The position numbers and the translations under genes were made by a program. Positions 9,339-19,644 of a stretch of DNA of 44,253 bases are shown in pieces; position 1 is the first letter of the stretch, and every line of letters starts with the position of its first letter. The stretch is from an uncultured Schlesneria sp. (lineage in GTDB: Bacteria > Planctomycetota > Planctomycetia > Planctomycetales > Planctomycetaceae): the NCBI GenBank assembly GCA_903904835.1, contig CAIVEI010000026.1:1-44253 (forward strand), written 5' to 3'. Below the pieces are notes generated by a model that made no database searches, had not been told where the DNA came from, and was given only the letters and a program-made list of their open reading frames with translations.

Positions 9339-12300
9339 AGGTGATTTCCCGGCGTGTCGCGATCTGCGCGACAGGATTGATCGGACTGTTAGCAGTCGGG
9401 CTTTGGCTGGAACGCGCCTGCTCTGTTGAAGCGGTCGAACCGGGTCGCGCCGTGATCGAATTTGACCGAGCGGATATTCTTGAGGACCAGCCAGCAGCTT
9501 GGCCGAAGGAGGTCCAACGATGTGTTGATATCCCTCGCGAAGAATTTATTTCGTTAATCGAACAACTGAATTCGCGATCCCGCGGACCGCGTTCAGCGTG
9601 GTTGAAATCAGCCCATTATGAAGCAAGCTTGGTAAATGACACGCTACACGGCGGCCTGATGACCGCTTCGGTTCAGCGACTCGACGGTCCAGTTTCGTTG
9701 TTGGGACTGGGGTCATTTTCGTTTGCTATCCAGGAGTTGAAATGGCAGAATCGGCCCGCAATCTGGGGATCTTCGGCGGATGGTAGAGCCTGGGTACTAA
9801 CCGACGGCGAAAACGATGAATTACTTGGGGAATGGACTTGTAAAGGAAGGGCATTTCCCGGTGGTATCGATTTTGATCTGCAGTTGCCCGAGGCCACAAC
9901 ATCCTTTCTGGATCTTCGCATCCCCCGTGGTTTTTCCGTTTATTCTCCCACTGCGGAAGTGACGATATTGTCTGATGCGCCCAACGAACCGACACAACTG
10001 TGGCGGATTCAGTGCGGTAGCGACCACCTTTGTCGCGTCACGTGTGTTGCTCGCGAGGGGATTGAAGATCGCCGATCAGCGCTTCTGGTCGAACACGACA
10101 TGAATGTGATCGTCCGTGAAGAGGACCTGCGATTTCAACTGATTCTCAATCTTGAAGCACTGGAAGCTCCCGTACGGGACCTCACGTTACGAATCCCGGC
10201 GGGCCTCACAATCTATTCGGCAACCTATGGTGCGGACACTTCCGTTCCCATTCAGCGAAAGCCGGAATCAGATGGAAGATTGTCCATTCGCTTGCCTGGA
10301 CCGTTAAGCGGACGGGGCCGACCTTTACGTATCGACGGCATCGCAACAAAAGAACCTGACAGGCCGGCGATTTCGCCCCAAGTCGTCGTAGAAAACAGCA
10401 CGTTCATTGGGGGACGTCAGTCATTGACCGTTCAATCTCCGCTTCAGGTGAGGTCGATTCGTTCCAACGGATACCGTCAGTTGACGCCGCTTACGCCAAC
10501 CCTCGACGGCGAAATGTTCACATTCCAGCAGCTAACCTCGGACGCACAATTAATTCTTGACGTTCATCGCCCGCCGGTATCGCTTTCGGGGCAATTACTC
10601 AGCCTGCTAATTGCGGATGAAGATTCGTGGATGCTCGACACCGAGATCATTTGGACTTCTCCCTCGGGAGGCGGGTTTCGCACGAGTTGCTTGTTTCCCG
10701 CTAACTGGGAAGTCACCGATGTCCAGATGGCAGGCAGAGCAAACGGCTTTCAAGAGTTGGAACCTCCCAACGGTGTCCAAAGGGGAGCGGAAACGGACAA
10801 GCTCAGTTGGGATGTGCAATCACAATCAGGTGGGCAGTCGCCGTCGGATGATCAAATGGTGCTGGCCATCGAATTTCTTGAAGCGATTCAGCCAGGACAA
10901 ACGCGGGCCGTTCGTGTGATTGCTCGACGCAAACCGCCTGAACCTGGCCAGGCTGTTCCCATACCTCTGCCGCAGCTTCTGAACTGTGACACAACGGAAG
11001 TGACGTTCGGAATTCAGAACCCGGATTCAATGACCCCGGACCTGTCAGAAGAGACACGACTGGAGCGGATCGCGCACCCAACGACCGCCTCTTTTACGGC
11101 AACTCCAGATAACCATGAACGCAGGTGGTATCGCGGGGATTCATTGGACGGGTCGGCGACGTTCAAGCTAATTCCTCGACTTCCCCCGGTTGCAGTCCGA
11201 ACAGAAACGGCGGTCGAAGCATTGCTGAGTGAATATCGAGTGAGATATTCGCTTCAGTATCAATCAAACGAGACGGTCGCGGATCGATTGCTGGTGTATT
11301 TGACCGAGCCAAACACGGATGTTCGCTGGACACTGAAAGGCCCACAGCCAATTGAACTGACGGCATCTCGACTGAAGAAATCGCAGCACCTGGAGTGGAA
11401 CCTCTCGTCAAAGGGTGAGCTCTGGGAAATCAAGCTGCCGCGAGCGATCGAGCGAGAAGTCACCATCGAAGGAATCTCTACAAACCGCTGGTCGGTCGTA
11501 AGTCGTCCAGCACTAGCCTTTGTCCCTCAGGCGATTGACAAGCTGGCACAACTCAAATTGTCCCATCCCGACAACCTCGAATTGAATCTCGAAGTGGACG
11601 GACTGAAGCCGACCGGACAACGGATGTGTTGGTGGTATTCAACACCCGAGGGCGAATTCGAATTGGCAATCCGTAACCCCGAGCCATCTCGTGAATTTCC
11701 GCTGATGCTATCAATACAATTGAGCACGCTCATGTCTACCGACACGAGTGGATTTGATTTATATCGGGCACGTCTTCAACTGGAAAACGGATCGGCACAA
11801 GAAACATTACGGATCACGCTTGATCCGAAGGCGATCGTGCAGGATGCGATCGTCAACGGCGAATCTGTCGCGGTCAATCTCAGACGGGGTGCGTTCTCCA
11901 TACCTGGATTGAATGCAACGCGACGGGATGTGGTTGAACTCGTCTATCGTGTTCCGACTCGCGGCAACGTCATTTACGAGAAGCGTCCAATTATTGTGCC
12001 TCAAGTCTCAGCTCAAGTACTGGGATTTTTTTGGGAGTTTGCCGTCCCACCTTCGTCGCGACTCTTCGCGGAACCCAAAGGGGCACGGCTGTCCGGTCCG
12101 CTCCCGTCACCGACATGGAATGAACGAATATTTGGCCCACTTGGCCGCACAGAGTCTGAACACATCTTCCAACCGTTACAGCTTGAAGCGTGGCGACAAT
12201 TGTTCCAGCCTGATCCGCCGTACCTTTCAGCCGACAGCGGATTCGAACGCGCCTCCGAAGCTCCCGCAGAATGGCAGCGTCATCAGGCCACCTCACCCGA

Positions 12301-15300
12301 ATTGCCTGCGGAGCTTTCCGTTGAGTTGTGGCATTCCTCACGAATCAAACTGCTGACATGGATCAGCTTCTGTTCTTGTTTGACGCTCGGGATTGGACTG
12401 AGAATGCTTGGTTGGCGTTATCGCGACCGCGTTGCAGCATATATTCTCGGGTTTTCACTTGCCGCTACATTTTCGGCTTCAGCTCCATTTGCTGGTTTTT
12501 TTGGCGGTGCGATCTCTGGAACTTTGATCGGGTTGTTGATCCCACGTCAGTTGCTCTTTCCATACGAAGCCACCAGAACAAAAACAACGAATCAACCTTT
12601 GCCCCTGCCGGCCACATTGACTGCGTCGCTGTTGGGGGTCCTGACATTTTCAGGCCTTTCGCCGATCCTATTTGGCAATGTTCTTGCACAAGAGCCGATT
12701 GTCGAACACGGCGGAGCCGCGAAATACCCAATGGTTTTCGTTCCTGTCGATAAAAACGGCCAACCGTCGACGACGCTTCCCTTGGTGTATGTTCCTAAGG
12801 ATGCGCTGGCACGATGGAAAGGAATGGCCCGAGATTGGGGCGCGACGCCAAGTTACCTGCTCTCAAACGCTCGGTACGATCTTCAAGGAGCTGCCGACGG
12901 TCATTGGAATGTCGTGGCGAAATACCAGGTGCATTTACTCAAGTCGTCGTCATCAAGTGTCGTGGTCCCGATTACTCTTACCGACGTCAGCCTGCCGGAT
13001 GCGGACTCTTGCCTCGTCAACGGCGTCCCACATCCGATCGGCGCGCTTCCGAACGGTACGGGATACTCGATCGAACTGGCATTCCCCCTTAATGCCAACG
13101 TTACAGATTCAACGAATGGTGCTGTCGCTTCATTCAATATTGAACTTCGACTTCGCAAACCCCGTTCAAGCGGTCGAGGGTTTGAACTTTCAATTCCGCC
13201 TGTTGCCAACAGTCATATTAACGTCGCGTTACCGGAAGCATTTCCGTTTGCAGAAATCCTGGGTGGCCGCGGTTTGACTGCGCGTGACAAGAACAACCGC
13301 ATCATCGAAAGCGACTTGGGATCAACGAAGAACCTTGAGGTTCGATGGGGTCAATCCGCACCCCGTTTGAAACCGCAACAAGCATCCGCATCCCTGCTGC
13401 AGCATCTGGAGTTGCGACCGAACAGCGTTGAATTACGGTTCCACCTCAAAGCGATTCCCGAAGAAGGGAGCCTGGATTCAATAGAATTCAACATTCCGGA
13501 CAATGCCGTTGTTCGAGGTGTACAATCGCGCGACGATGATTTATTGCGTAGCGATGTAGTCGTCATCAAAAGCGGTCAGCGCCGCTTACGACTGGTGTTC
13601 GAAAAGCCGAATCGCTCACCGTTTATAGTCGACGGAAGTCTGCTGCTGTTGCAGACGGATTCACTCGTCCAAACGCCTTTACCAAAGTTCGGGCTGGCCT
13701 CATCAGAAGGGATGCAATGGCGATATGATCACAATTGGTGGGGAGTTTCGGCTCACAATGATTATCGCGTTGAAGCATCCAACCTCGACCCCGAAAACGT
13801 CAACACGATTTCGGTTGATGCTTACCTACAGGCGTGGGAAGACTCGACAGACCCTCGCCATCCCGAAACAGGCATTCCCCGTCCGCCTCAATCGGCATTT
13901 GAGCTGCGAGAAGGAACAACACCTGTATTCGTACTGGTTCCGTATCAATCACGGCGTCGCACCTTCCAATGGAAACAGGTGGGCGCGATTGGCAAACGTC
14001 GGTTGGAATGGACGTTGACCGGAGAAATCGAAACCGTTCAATTATCAACGTATCAGACAGTCTTAAACGTCGATCGTCGATTGCGAATCGAGATGGTCTC
14101 GGTCATCGAAAACGGAGCCGAGCGACGGACTCGCTGGACGGAGTCACGAACCGACCCGTCGCGAGTTGTGGTATTTCTTAGTGATAAAACGCAGGGAAAG
14201 CAGACTATCACCCTGCGTGGAAGCCTGCCCCTAACATCCGGTATTGCCATCACGTTGCCATTCGTACGCCCTGAAGATTGCGACATCACGAATTCTCAGT
14301 TGGTTCTCACCCGAGACCCGGAAGTCGATGTCATCCTTACGGCACCGCGCGAATGGAAGCCCGAAATCGAAAATTCCAATACTGCGAAAACAGAACCTGA
14401 TGGTCAGATTTTGGAGGGTTCCTTTCAGGTGAGTGATCCTGCCGCGCGTGGTACGATTCAAACGTCGTCCCGCCATTCCCGTTGTTCGACTCGTGCAGCG
14501 GCAATTCTTCGCCGAACAGAAGGTTCTGGCTGGAAGCTGATTTATCGGATGGAAATGATCCCCGAAGGAGACTCGCCACTGCGAATGGGATTGAACTTCC
14601 CTGCGTCATTTAATGAAACCGACAGTGTCTTTGTTGAGCGGGCCGAACCGGCATGGCATGATATTAACGAAGGCGTACGACAGCTTGATTTGCTTCTGAA
14701 TCGCGGAGATGGCTCGGGAAGTGTGGTCGTGGAATTCGAATCCAGCCTCACAGAACCGAAGCAAGCTGAATGGGAATTGCCGTTTCCTGTCCCACTACAT
14801 TCGAACGGCCTGGAAACGTTGCTTGTCATCGAGCCTGAAAACATTTGGTATCCGACCAATGGCCGAGACGTCCGCATTGCGGATCTACCCGATTGGTCAG
14901 CTAATTTTTACGAGAATCTTCCTGGGGGGAGTTCGGCGTTTCGTGTAGCCGGACCATCCGTCCGAATTCAACGTGACATGATGCCGCCGAATCTTCGAGA
15001 GCCATCACTCCGATTGCTAGACCAGCGAATGTGGTTTCATAACGATGGCCGTTGCACGGGGGTGTCGCAGGCTTATTTATCATCGGTCCGAGAAGATCTT
15101 GAATTCGACCTTCCACCGGGACTGAATGTCACGGCACTTTTTCTGGATGACTATCCGTTGCCCCTTGCAACGCCGACCGAAAGTCGATTGAAGATTCCAA
15201 TGACTGACGCGGGAACCGAAGCCATTTTGACGATCGCATGGTCCGCAGATCCTGGCAATGCCAGCTTCGGACGACCAGTATCAAGTCAACTTTTGTGGCC

Positions 15301-15976
15301 ACGCGATATTCGCGTCGAGCGAAATCTGATGACGATCGTGCCCGACAAACCGATGTCACTTTGGTGCCGGTCAGGCTTGGCCGAGAATAGTCAATTCGAT
15401 CAGGGCTTGGACCGGTTAGAAGCATTACTCGATCGCCATCAGGCTCTTGGCTTAGAGACTCGCGGGGCTGTATCAAACCGCTGGTGGCTTCATCAATTAC
15501 AAACGCGACTCTTGGCGCTCGTCCCACAAGAGATTGAACACCGAACGAAACAGTCTGACGCCAGGCTTCGACGTCGAGCCCAGATCGTGGAATCGCTCGA
15601 TCAGCTGGAACCGGTTCCCGATGCGCCGTCAATCAGCTGGCATGCTCGATTACTGGAAGAACCGACGACCGATTTCGAAGGGACAGTCCGAGGATCAGGA
15701 GATCGTGAGGGAACAATTCGACTTTGGCGGTTTGATCGGCGATGGGTTCTTGGAGGTTGTTCAGCAATTCTTGCTTTGATTCTCATTCCACTTTTGCGTC
15801 GGATCATACGAGTGGAGTGGAGTGAATGGCTTCATCGACATGTTGCCGTTTCGTGGCTGATGCTAGCCACCTTCTGGTGGTTGTTTTTAACCCCCAGCGC
15901 ACTGGGCACGATATTATTGATCGTCGCCCTGTTCCGCGCTTTGACTCAGTACAAACTTGCCAAGCCATCCGCCTGA
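9335..15976 (+). CDS. Giant two-module exported membrane protein, unknown family (modules B and C)
   Basis: The 2213-residue product starts inside the stop of the upstream gene (ATGA overlap). A signal or anchor lies at about residues 7-25. The first half is beta-rich and ends in a cluster of membrane segments at about 1003-1117. The segment at 1089-1117 looks like a signal peptide ending NVLA. Immediately after it comes a phrase VPVDKNGQPSTTLP like the start of the upstream protein (LLDKNGDPVPVP). A second ~1000-residue beta-rich body follows and ends in membrane segments at about 2136-2158 and 2167-2205. So the protein reads as two copies of the upstream protein's plan joined end to end. 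Sequence similarity between modules is weak by eye and mainly in pattern. No enzyme motif was seen. The frame stays open throughout with ordinary residue composition, so it is a real gene. Confidence 0.85.
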   Translation: MKVISRRVAICATGLIGLLAVGLWLERACSVEAVEPGRAVIEFDRADILEDQPAAWPKEVQRCVDIPREEFISLIEQLNSRSRGPRSAWLKSAHYEASLVNDTLHGGLMTASVQRLDGPVSLLGLGSFSFAIQELKWQNRPAIWGSSADGRAWVLTDGENDELLGEWTCKGRAFPGGIDFDLQLPEATTSFLDLRIPRGFSVYSPTAEVTILSDAPNEPTQLWRIQCGSDHLCRVTCVAREGIEDRRSALLVEHDMNVIVREEDLRFQLILNLEALEAPVRDLTLRIPAGLTIYSATYGADTSVPIQRKPESDGRLSIRLPGPLSGRGRPLRIDGIATKEPDRPAISPQVVVENSTFIGGRQSLTVQSPLQVRSIRSNGYRQLTPLTPTLDGEMFTFQQLTSDAQLILDVHRPPVSLSGQLLSLLIADEDSWMLDTEIIWTSPSGGGFRTSCLFPANWEVTDVQMAGRANGFQELEPPNGVQRGAETDKLSWDVQSQSGGQSPSDDQMVLAIEFLEAIQPGQTRAVRVIARRKPPEPGQAVPIPLPQLLNCDTTEVTFGIQNPDSMTPDLSEETRLERIAHPTTASFTATPDNHERRWYRGDSLDGSATFKLIPRLPPVAVRTETAVEALLSEYRVRYSLQYQSNETVADRLLVYLTEPNTDVRWTLKGPQPIELTASRLKKSQHLEWNLSSKGELWEIKLPRAIEREVTIEGISTNRWSVVSRPALAFVPQAIDKLAQLKLSHPDNLELNLEVDGLKPTGQRMCWWYSTPEGEFELAIRNPEPSREFPLMLSIQLSTLMSTDTSGFDLYRARLQLENGSAQETLRITLDPKAIVQDAIVNGESVAVNLRRGAFSIPGLNATRRDVVELVYRVPTRGNVIYEKRPIIVPQVSAQVLGFFWEFAVPPSSRLFAEPKGARLSGPLPSPTWNERIFGPLGRTESEHIFQPLQLEAWRQLFQPDPPYLSADSGFERASEAPAEWQRHQATSPELPAELSVELWHSSRIKLLTWISFCSCLTLGIGLRMLGWRYRDRVAAYILGFSLAATFSASAPFAGFFGGAISGTLIGLLIPRQLLFPYEATRTKTTNQPLPLPATLTASLLGVLTFSGLSPILFGNVLAQEPIVEHGGAAKYPMVFVPVDKNGQPSTTLPLVYVPKDALARWKGMARDWGATPSYLLSNARYDLQGAADGHWNVVAKYQVHLLKSSSSSVVVPITLTDVSLPDADSCLVNGVPHPIGALPNGTGYSIELAFPLNANVTDSTNGAVASFNIELRLRKPRSSGRGFELSIPPVANSHINVALPEAFPFAEILGGRGLTARDKNNRIIESDLGSTKNLEVRWGQSAPRLKPQQASASLLQHLELRPNSVELRFHLKAIPEEGSLDSIEFNIPDNAVVRGVQSRDDDLLRSDVVVIKSGQRRLRLVFEKPNRSPFIVDGSLLLLQTDSLVQTPLPKFGLASSEGMQWRYDHNWWGVSAHNDYRVEASNLDPENVNTISVDAYLQAWEDSTDPRHPETGIPRPPQSAFELREGTTPVFVLVPYQSRRRTFQWKQVGAIGKRRLEWTLTGEIETVQLSTYQTVLNVDRRLRIEMVSVIENGAERRTRWTESRTDPSRVVVFLSDKTQGKQTITLRGSLPLTSGIAITLPFVRPEDCDITNSQLVLTRDPEVDVILTAPREWKPEIENSNTAKTEPDGQILEGSFQVSDPAARGTIQTSSRHSRCSTRAAAILRRTEGSGWKLIYRMEMIPEGDSPLRMGLNFPASFNETDSVFVERAEPAWHDINEGVRQLDLLLNRGDGSGSVVVEFESSLTEPKQAEWELPFPVPLHSNGLETLLVIEPENIWYPTNGRDVRIADLPDWSANFYENLPGGSSAFRVAGPSVRIQRDMMPPNLREPSLRLLDQRMWFHNDGRCTGVSQAYLSSVREDLEFDLPPGLNVTALFLDDYPLPLATPTESRLKIPMTDAGTEAILTIAWSADPGNASFGRPVSSQLLWPRDIRVERNLMTIVPDKPMSLWCRSGLAENSQFDQGLDRLEALLDRHQALGLETRGAVSNRWWLHQLQTRLLALVPQEIEHRTKQSDARLRRRAQIVESLDQLEPVPDAPSISWHARLLEEPTTDFEGTVRGSGDREGTIRLWRFDRRWVLGGCSAILALILIPLLRRIIRVEWSEWLHRHVAVSWLMLATFWWLFLTPSALGTILLIVALFRALTQYKLAKPSA

Positions 15977-16007
15977 TCATTATTTCTGACTTCGAATTCA
16001 GGGTCCT

Positions 16008-16092
16008 GTGCCGCTGCATCGGAGTCTTAGGAGATGAGTGTCTTCTCCCTTCAAAGAGCACTGCGTGACAGCAGACGGTCATACAGTGGCAT
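16008..16092. repeat. Dual 30-nt hairpin element, diverged copy
   Basis: It has the same plan as the clean copy at 40734-40823. A left hairpin (16012-16040, one base short and partly decayed) and a right hairpin (16059-16088: CACTG/CAGTG outer, TGAC/GGTCA inner) are bounded by GTGCCGCTGCAT and ATACAGTGGCAT. It lies just after the giant gene and before the convergent PLP enzyme gene. Confidence 0.75.
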
Positions 16093-16097
16093 ATTCA

Positions 16098-17213
16098 TCA
16101 GATTGTTAGAAATCGATCGCGGGCGGTCACGTCCCACATCTCGATGACATTTCCTGCTTCAATGACATAAGCCTGCTTATGCAGAGCCGATGTTGGGCAG
16201 ACGTGAATCGGAATGGCAAATAGCTCGTCCCCTGGTTGATATCGCCCGGCGAGCGGCGTCTGAAGCACAAGATGCTCTTCATTATGAAGGACCTGTTTGG
16301 CATCTGGAAGATCGGGAAACAATACCCTTTGCCCTTTTGGCGGGTCTGAAGCAACTGATTTATTCCCTAAGTCACAGGTCAATCGATCTGGTGTTGTACG
16401 ACTGATTACTCTGGTTAGCATGGCGACCGCAGGCTCAAAATCCATGTCGGGAAACGCGGCCCCATAACCGGAATCGTGAAATACACACGTGCCGGGAGCC
16501 AGTTCAATCGACGCATCATCCAGATTTGCAAAAACCGGAAACGAACCCGTTCCGCCACAGACAATCGCTGGAACGGGCCAGCCATTGCGTACGAATTGAT
16601 CTCGCAGTGAGGCGGCGACGTTCCAACCGGCCACGACCGCAGCAGTTCTCTCAGCTAGATTCGTCTGATGGTTCTGCCCGTCATACAGATGAAAACCGCC
16701 TGGCTGCAAACCTGGAAGTTCGACGATGCGTTGATAGAGTTTCGTCGCCATTTCCCCCGGCACGACTCCAGTCCGATGAAGTCCAGGATCGAGATCAAGC
16801 AGAACATGAATCGTTAATGATGCAGACGACATCGCAAGGCTTAGTTCGTCAATCATCTTTAGATCATCAGCTGTCACCGCCAGTTTTACATCGGGAAATT
16901 TCTGCAGAAATCGCCTTGCCCGGCCGATGTTTGGCCCCACGAGATTGTACGCAAGGAAGATATCCTTAACGCCACAATCGGCCAGCATCTCGGCTTCAGC
17001 AAACGTCGCACATTTATGCTTGGTAAGGCCCATGCCGAGCTCAATCTTCGTCACTGCAGGCATCTTGTGCGTCTTGCAGTGCGGCCGAAGTCGCGAAACA
17101 TCTCCGGCCATGTCGATCATCCTTCTCAGGTTGCGAATCACGATTTCGCGATAAACGAGCAGAGCAGGGGAGTAAATCTGTGATGTATCTGAAATGGCGT
17201 ATTGGGAATCCAT
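16098..17213 (-). CDS. PLP-dependent D-threonine aldolase / D-serine dehydratase family enzyme
   Basis: The 371-residue product has the alanine-racemase-like N-terminal barrel of this family. RPHCKTHKMP at residues 43-52 holds the expected PLP lysine (K47). The C-terminal domain carries the metal site IPIHVCPT with His337 and Cys339. In characterised family members, from memory, His plus Cys is the zinc pair of D-serine dehydratase, while D-threonine aldolases have His plus Asp, so dehydratase-type chemistry is favoured. GGTGSFPVF near residue 223 fits the phosphate-binding region. It is cytoplasmic, with no signal peptide. The protein starts at the ATG at 17213; the GGA-rich site upstream is rather distant. 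The exact substrate is inferred, the family is secure. Confidence 0.85.
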   Translation of the reverse strand: MDSQYAISDTSQIYSPALLVYREIVIRNLRRMIDMAGDVSRLRPHCKTHKMPAVTKIELGMGLTKHKCATFAEAEMLADCGVKDIFLAYNLVGPNIGRARRFLQKFPDVKLAVTADDLKMIDELSLAMSSASLTIHVLLDLDPGLHRTGVVPGEMATKLYQRIVELPGLQPGGFHLYDGQNHQTNLAERTAAVVAGWNVAASLRDQFVRNGWPVPAIVCGGTGSFPVFANLDDASIELAPGTCVFHDSGYGAAFPDMDFEPAVAMLTRVISRTTPDRLTCDLGNKSVASDPPKGQRVLFPDLPDAKQVLHNEEHLVLQTPLAGRYQPGDELFAIPIHVCPTSALHKQAYVIEAGNVIEMWDVTARDRFLTI

Positions 17214-17414
17214 ACTGCTGTCTTACGCTTCCTTTTGTTAGGGATTTCTGTTTGCGACTGCTTGACCATCGCAGTCAAGCCATCTCGATAATATGAGGAA
17301 CGAAGCCAGCTTGACGAGCTCGGGAGGATCTCGCATGTCGCCTCGTTCGGACTTAGGAAGAGGTCGCTTTAGCACGCGGAAGGCCAAAGTCATCAGCAGT
17401 ACACCTCTGCTTCA

Positions 17415-18524
17415 TCAAGACAACCGTTTCAGTTTCGAGACGCGCCCCGTCCCCACCCACTCTGCAACAAAAATACTGCCATCCTGGCCAAAACAGGCGT
17501 CGTGCGGATGAACAAACTTTCCATCCTGCCACTTCGACTTGTCGCCGCGAATGGTGAATTTGTCCGATGTCACACGAGCGACATCGTCGCCGAGGCGCGC
17601 GACGATGTCGTTCTTTTCATTCAATAATGTGACTCGCGCGTGCAGCTCGGGAACGACCATCAGATTCTTCCATGTCTCAACGTTGGCAGGTAGCCCGTAG
17701 CCCTTCAGTGTCTCGATATATACACCTTCCATCGTGAAATACTGGAGCGTGTGATGTGCACGGTCGCAGACGACGATCGACGGCACCCGCCCCGCTCGCT
17801 TATCTACCCAAACGCCGTGAGGAGTCGCGAACTTTCCTTCACCCGGTCCGACACCGCCAAAGCAGCTGACCCACTTGCCATTCTTGTCATAGCGGTGCAC
17901 ATAAGAAGCGCCATAACCGTCGATCAGCAGGAACCCGCCGTCATCGAGAAACGCAAAATTCGTCGGCAGAAACCGGTCGGAACCCCAGACCTTCGTCGGT
18001 TCAGGTCGATCTTCAGGACGAGTATTCTCGCCTAGCGCATAGACGCCTGATTCCATCGGTGCATATTGCTGCCAGACAATCCCACCCTTGAGATCCATCT
18101 TGGCGAAGGTCTTCAGGTGCTGGTACGCACAGACGTACAAGAACTCTTGGCTGCCTTCCTCGCGAATCTCGATCCCGTGACCGCCCCCTTGAAATTGGGC
18201 ACCGAACGAGCGGATATATTTCCCCTCGGAATCGAATACGAAGATCGACGGATGGTCTTTCAGATCGGCTCGCCCCTCGTGGATAACATAGAGGTTTCCC
18301 GACTTATCGACGGCAACATTATGAGTCGTCTGCCACGTATACTTGTCGGGCAACTGAGGCCATTCGTGCTGAACTTCATATTGGTACTCTCCTTCGCCAA
18401 CGATTAACGGCTTGTCAGTTTTCGCGGCAGTGAGAATCATCGGTGCTTCAATGACGGCCGCAATACCTGCTGCTGCCGTGGACAGAAATTGACGACGAGA
18501 AACGGAATTTGATGGTGAAGGCAT
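17415..18524 (-). CDS. Tat-exported NHL-repeat six-bladed beta-propeller protein
   Basis: The start is set at 18524 because AAGGAG lies seven bases before this ATG and it places the Tat signal SRRQFLSTAAAG at the N-terminus. A longer in-frame start at 18650 would bury the signal. The 369-residue mature part shows NHL/6-bladed propeller phrases: NVAVDKSGNLYVIHEG, VFDSEGKYIRSFG, HRYDKNGKWVSCFGG, GKFATPHGVWVD and FVHPHDACFGQDGSIFVAEW. The last two resemble peptidyl-alpha-hydroxyglycine lyase-type propellers, but I do not claim that activity. It lies 82 bases after the nucleoside hydrolase gene on the same strand, so co-transcription is likely. The ligand is unknown. Confidence 0.85.
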   Translation of the reverse strand: MPSPSNSVSRRQFLSTAAAGIAAVIEAPMILTAAKTDKPLIVGEGEYQYEVQHEWPQLPDKYTWQTTHNVAVDKSGNLYVIHEGRADLKDHPSIFVFDSEGKYIRSFGAQFQGGGHGIEIREEGSQEFLYVCAYQHLKTFAKMDLKGGIVWQQYAPMESGVYALGENTRPEDRPEPTKVWGSDRFLPTNFAFLDDGGFLLIDGYGASYVHRYDKNGKWVSCFGGVGPGEGKFATPHGVWVDKRAGRVPSIVVCDRAHHTLQYFTMEGVYIETLKGYGLPANVETWKNLMVVPELHARVTLLNEKNDIVARLGDDVARVTSDKFTIRGDKSKWQDGKFVHPHDACFGQDGSIFVAEWVGTGRVSKLKRLS

Positions 18525-18606
18525 CGAGCGGCTCCTTGTTGGGACGAACAACCCTTGGCGTTTGCGAAAATGATGAGACGATGATTCAATCGGGACGAAA
18601 AACAGG

Positions 18607-19644
18607 CTACTTCGACGGTGGTTGACTCGAAAGCTGTACCAAGGCTTCAAGCACCCGACTTTGCTGAATCTCAGATAACTTCAAATAGCGATGTCGCCCT
18701 TCTGCTGCCGGGGTAAACTTGGTAAAACCATCCGCTTCAACCTCAATATTTCCTGAAAGTGAAAGATCGAAATAGCCTCGTTCGGGATGAACTGCATAAA
18801 GCACACTGGTCAAGTCCCACGTTGGACGGTTGTGCGGCGGTGGTTCATAACGGCGATAGGATTCGGCGACCGGATGATCCGCGACATAGCCGTAGTCTTT
18901 CACAATACTCTCTGCCGGATAGGCCAGAGCGATGCCGATTTCGAATCCGCTCCAGACCACGGGTGTCGGCCATTCTTCGGACAACTTTTTGCAATTGGCA
19001 ATGTCCTGGACAACGTTGTATTCACAGTAATGAGGGTTTCGATTAATTGGGGTAAAGGCCCCCGCCATCACGGAAAGGATTTTGACTTTTTTGCGGATCA
19101 GATCTATTCCCGAAAGGGGCGAAGCGTCGTCCGGCTTCGAATCAAGCAGCCGTGCAAGGTTGGTCGAAAATCCAACCTGGGCAATACTGACTGACCCATC
19201 CGGCTCAGCCGCCAAGAGCATTCGAAGCAATGCAACCGCTTCCGGTGCGTCACGATTACTGAGAAGATCATGAGGATACCGAAACCGCGATCTCCCGTCT
19301 TCGATCACCATCTCGGCTGCCATCGGCAGAAACTTACCCGGTTCGGGAGTTTTACCAGGTCGAACAACGCCAATAGGTGTCTCGCCGCGAAGGTAGAACG
19401 TATTTATGGCGTCGACAAACGGTCCGGCCAGATCACTGTCCTTGGTAATTGTCACCCCTAACAAACGACACGCACTACGAGCCTGCAGGGAATGGATCAT
19501 TCCCAAGGCCAGAACGTCGTCGACGTCATTGCCAATATCCGTATCGAAGATAAGTCGAACGGGTTCCGCTGCGTGGCAAACTGCCGGTTGCATCGTGATT
19601 ACCGTAATTAAAAGCAAAGAAAAACAGGGCAAGCGGATCGCCAT
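18607..19644 (-). CDS. Exported inosine/uridine-preferring nucleoside hydrolase
   Basis: The product hydrolyses the N-glycosidic bond of nucleosides to base and ribose if it behaves like its family. The diagnostic calcium-binding motif DTDIGNDVDD is present at residues 34-43 after a signal peptide ending CHAA. VGFSTNLARLL and VMAGAF match other conserved blocks. The ATG at 19644 is preferred over the in-frame ATG at 19662 because GGAGGAA lies at the right distance before it, giving 345 residues. Exported members are common in planctomycetes and suit scavenging of nucleosides from outside. The next gene on the strand is the propeller protein, 82 bases away. Confidence 0.9.
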   Translation of the reverse strand: MAIRLPCFSLLLITVITMQPAVCHAAEPVRLIFDTDIGNDVDDVLALGMIHSLQARSACRLLGVTITKDSDLAGPFVDAINTFYLRGETPIGVVRPGKTPEPGKFLPMAAEMVIEDGRSRFRYPHDLLSNRDAPEAVALLRMLLAAEPDGSVSIAQVGFSTNLARLLDSKPDDASPLSGIDLIRKKVKILSVMAGAFTPINRNPHYCEYNVVQDIANCKKLSEEWPTPVVWSGFEIGIALAYPAESIVKDYGYVADHPVAESYRRYEPPPHNRPTWDLTSVLYAVHPERGYFDLSLSGNIEVEADGFTKFTPAAEGRHRYLKLSEIQQSRVLEALVQLSSQPPSK

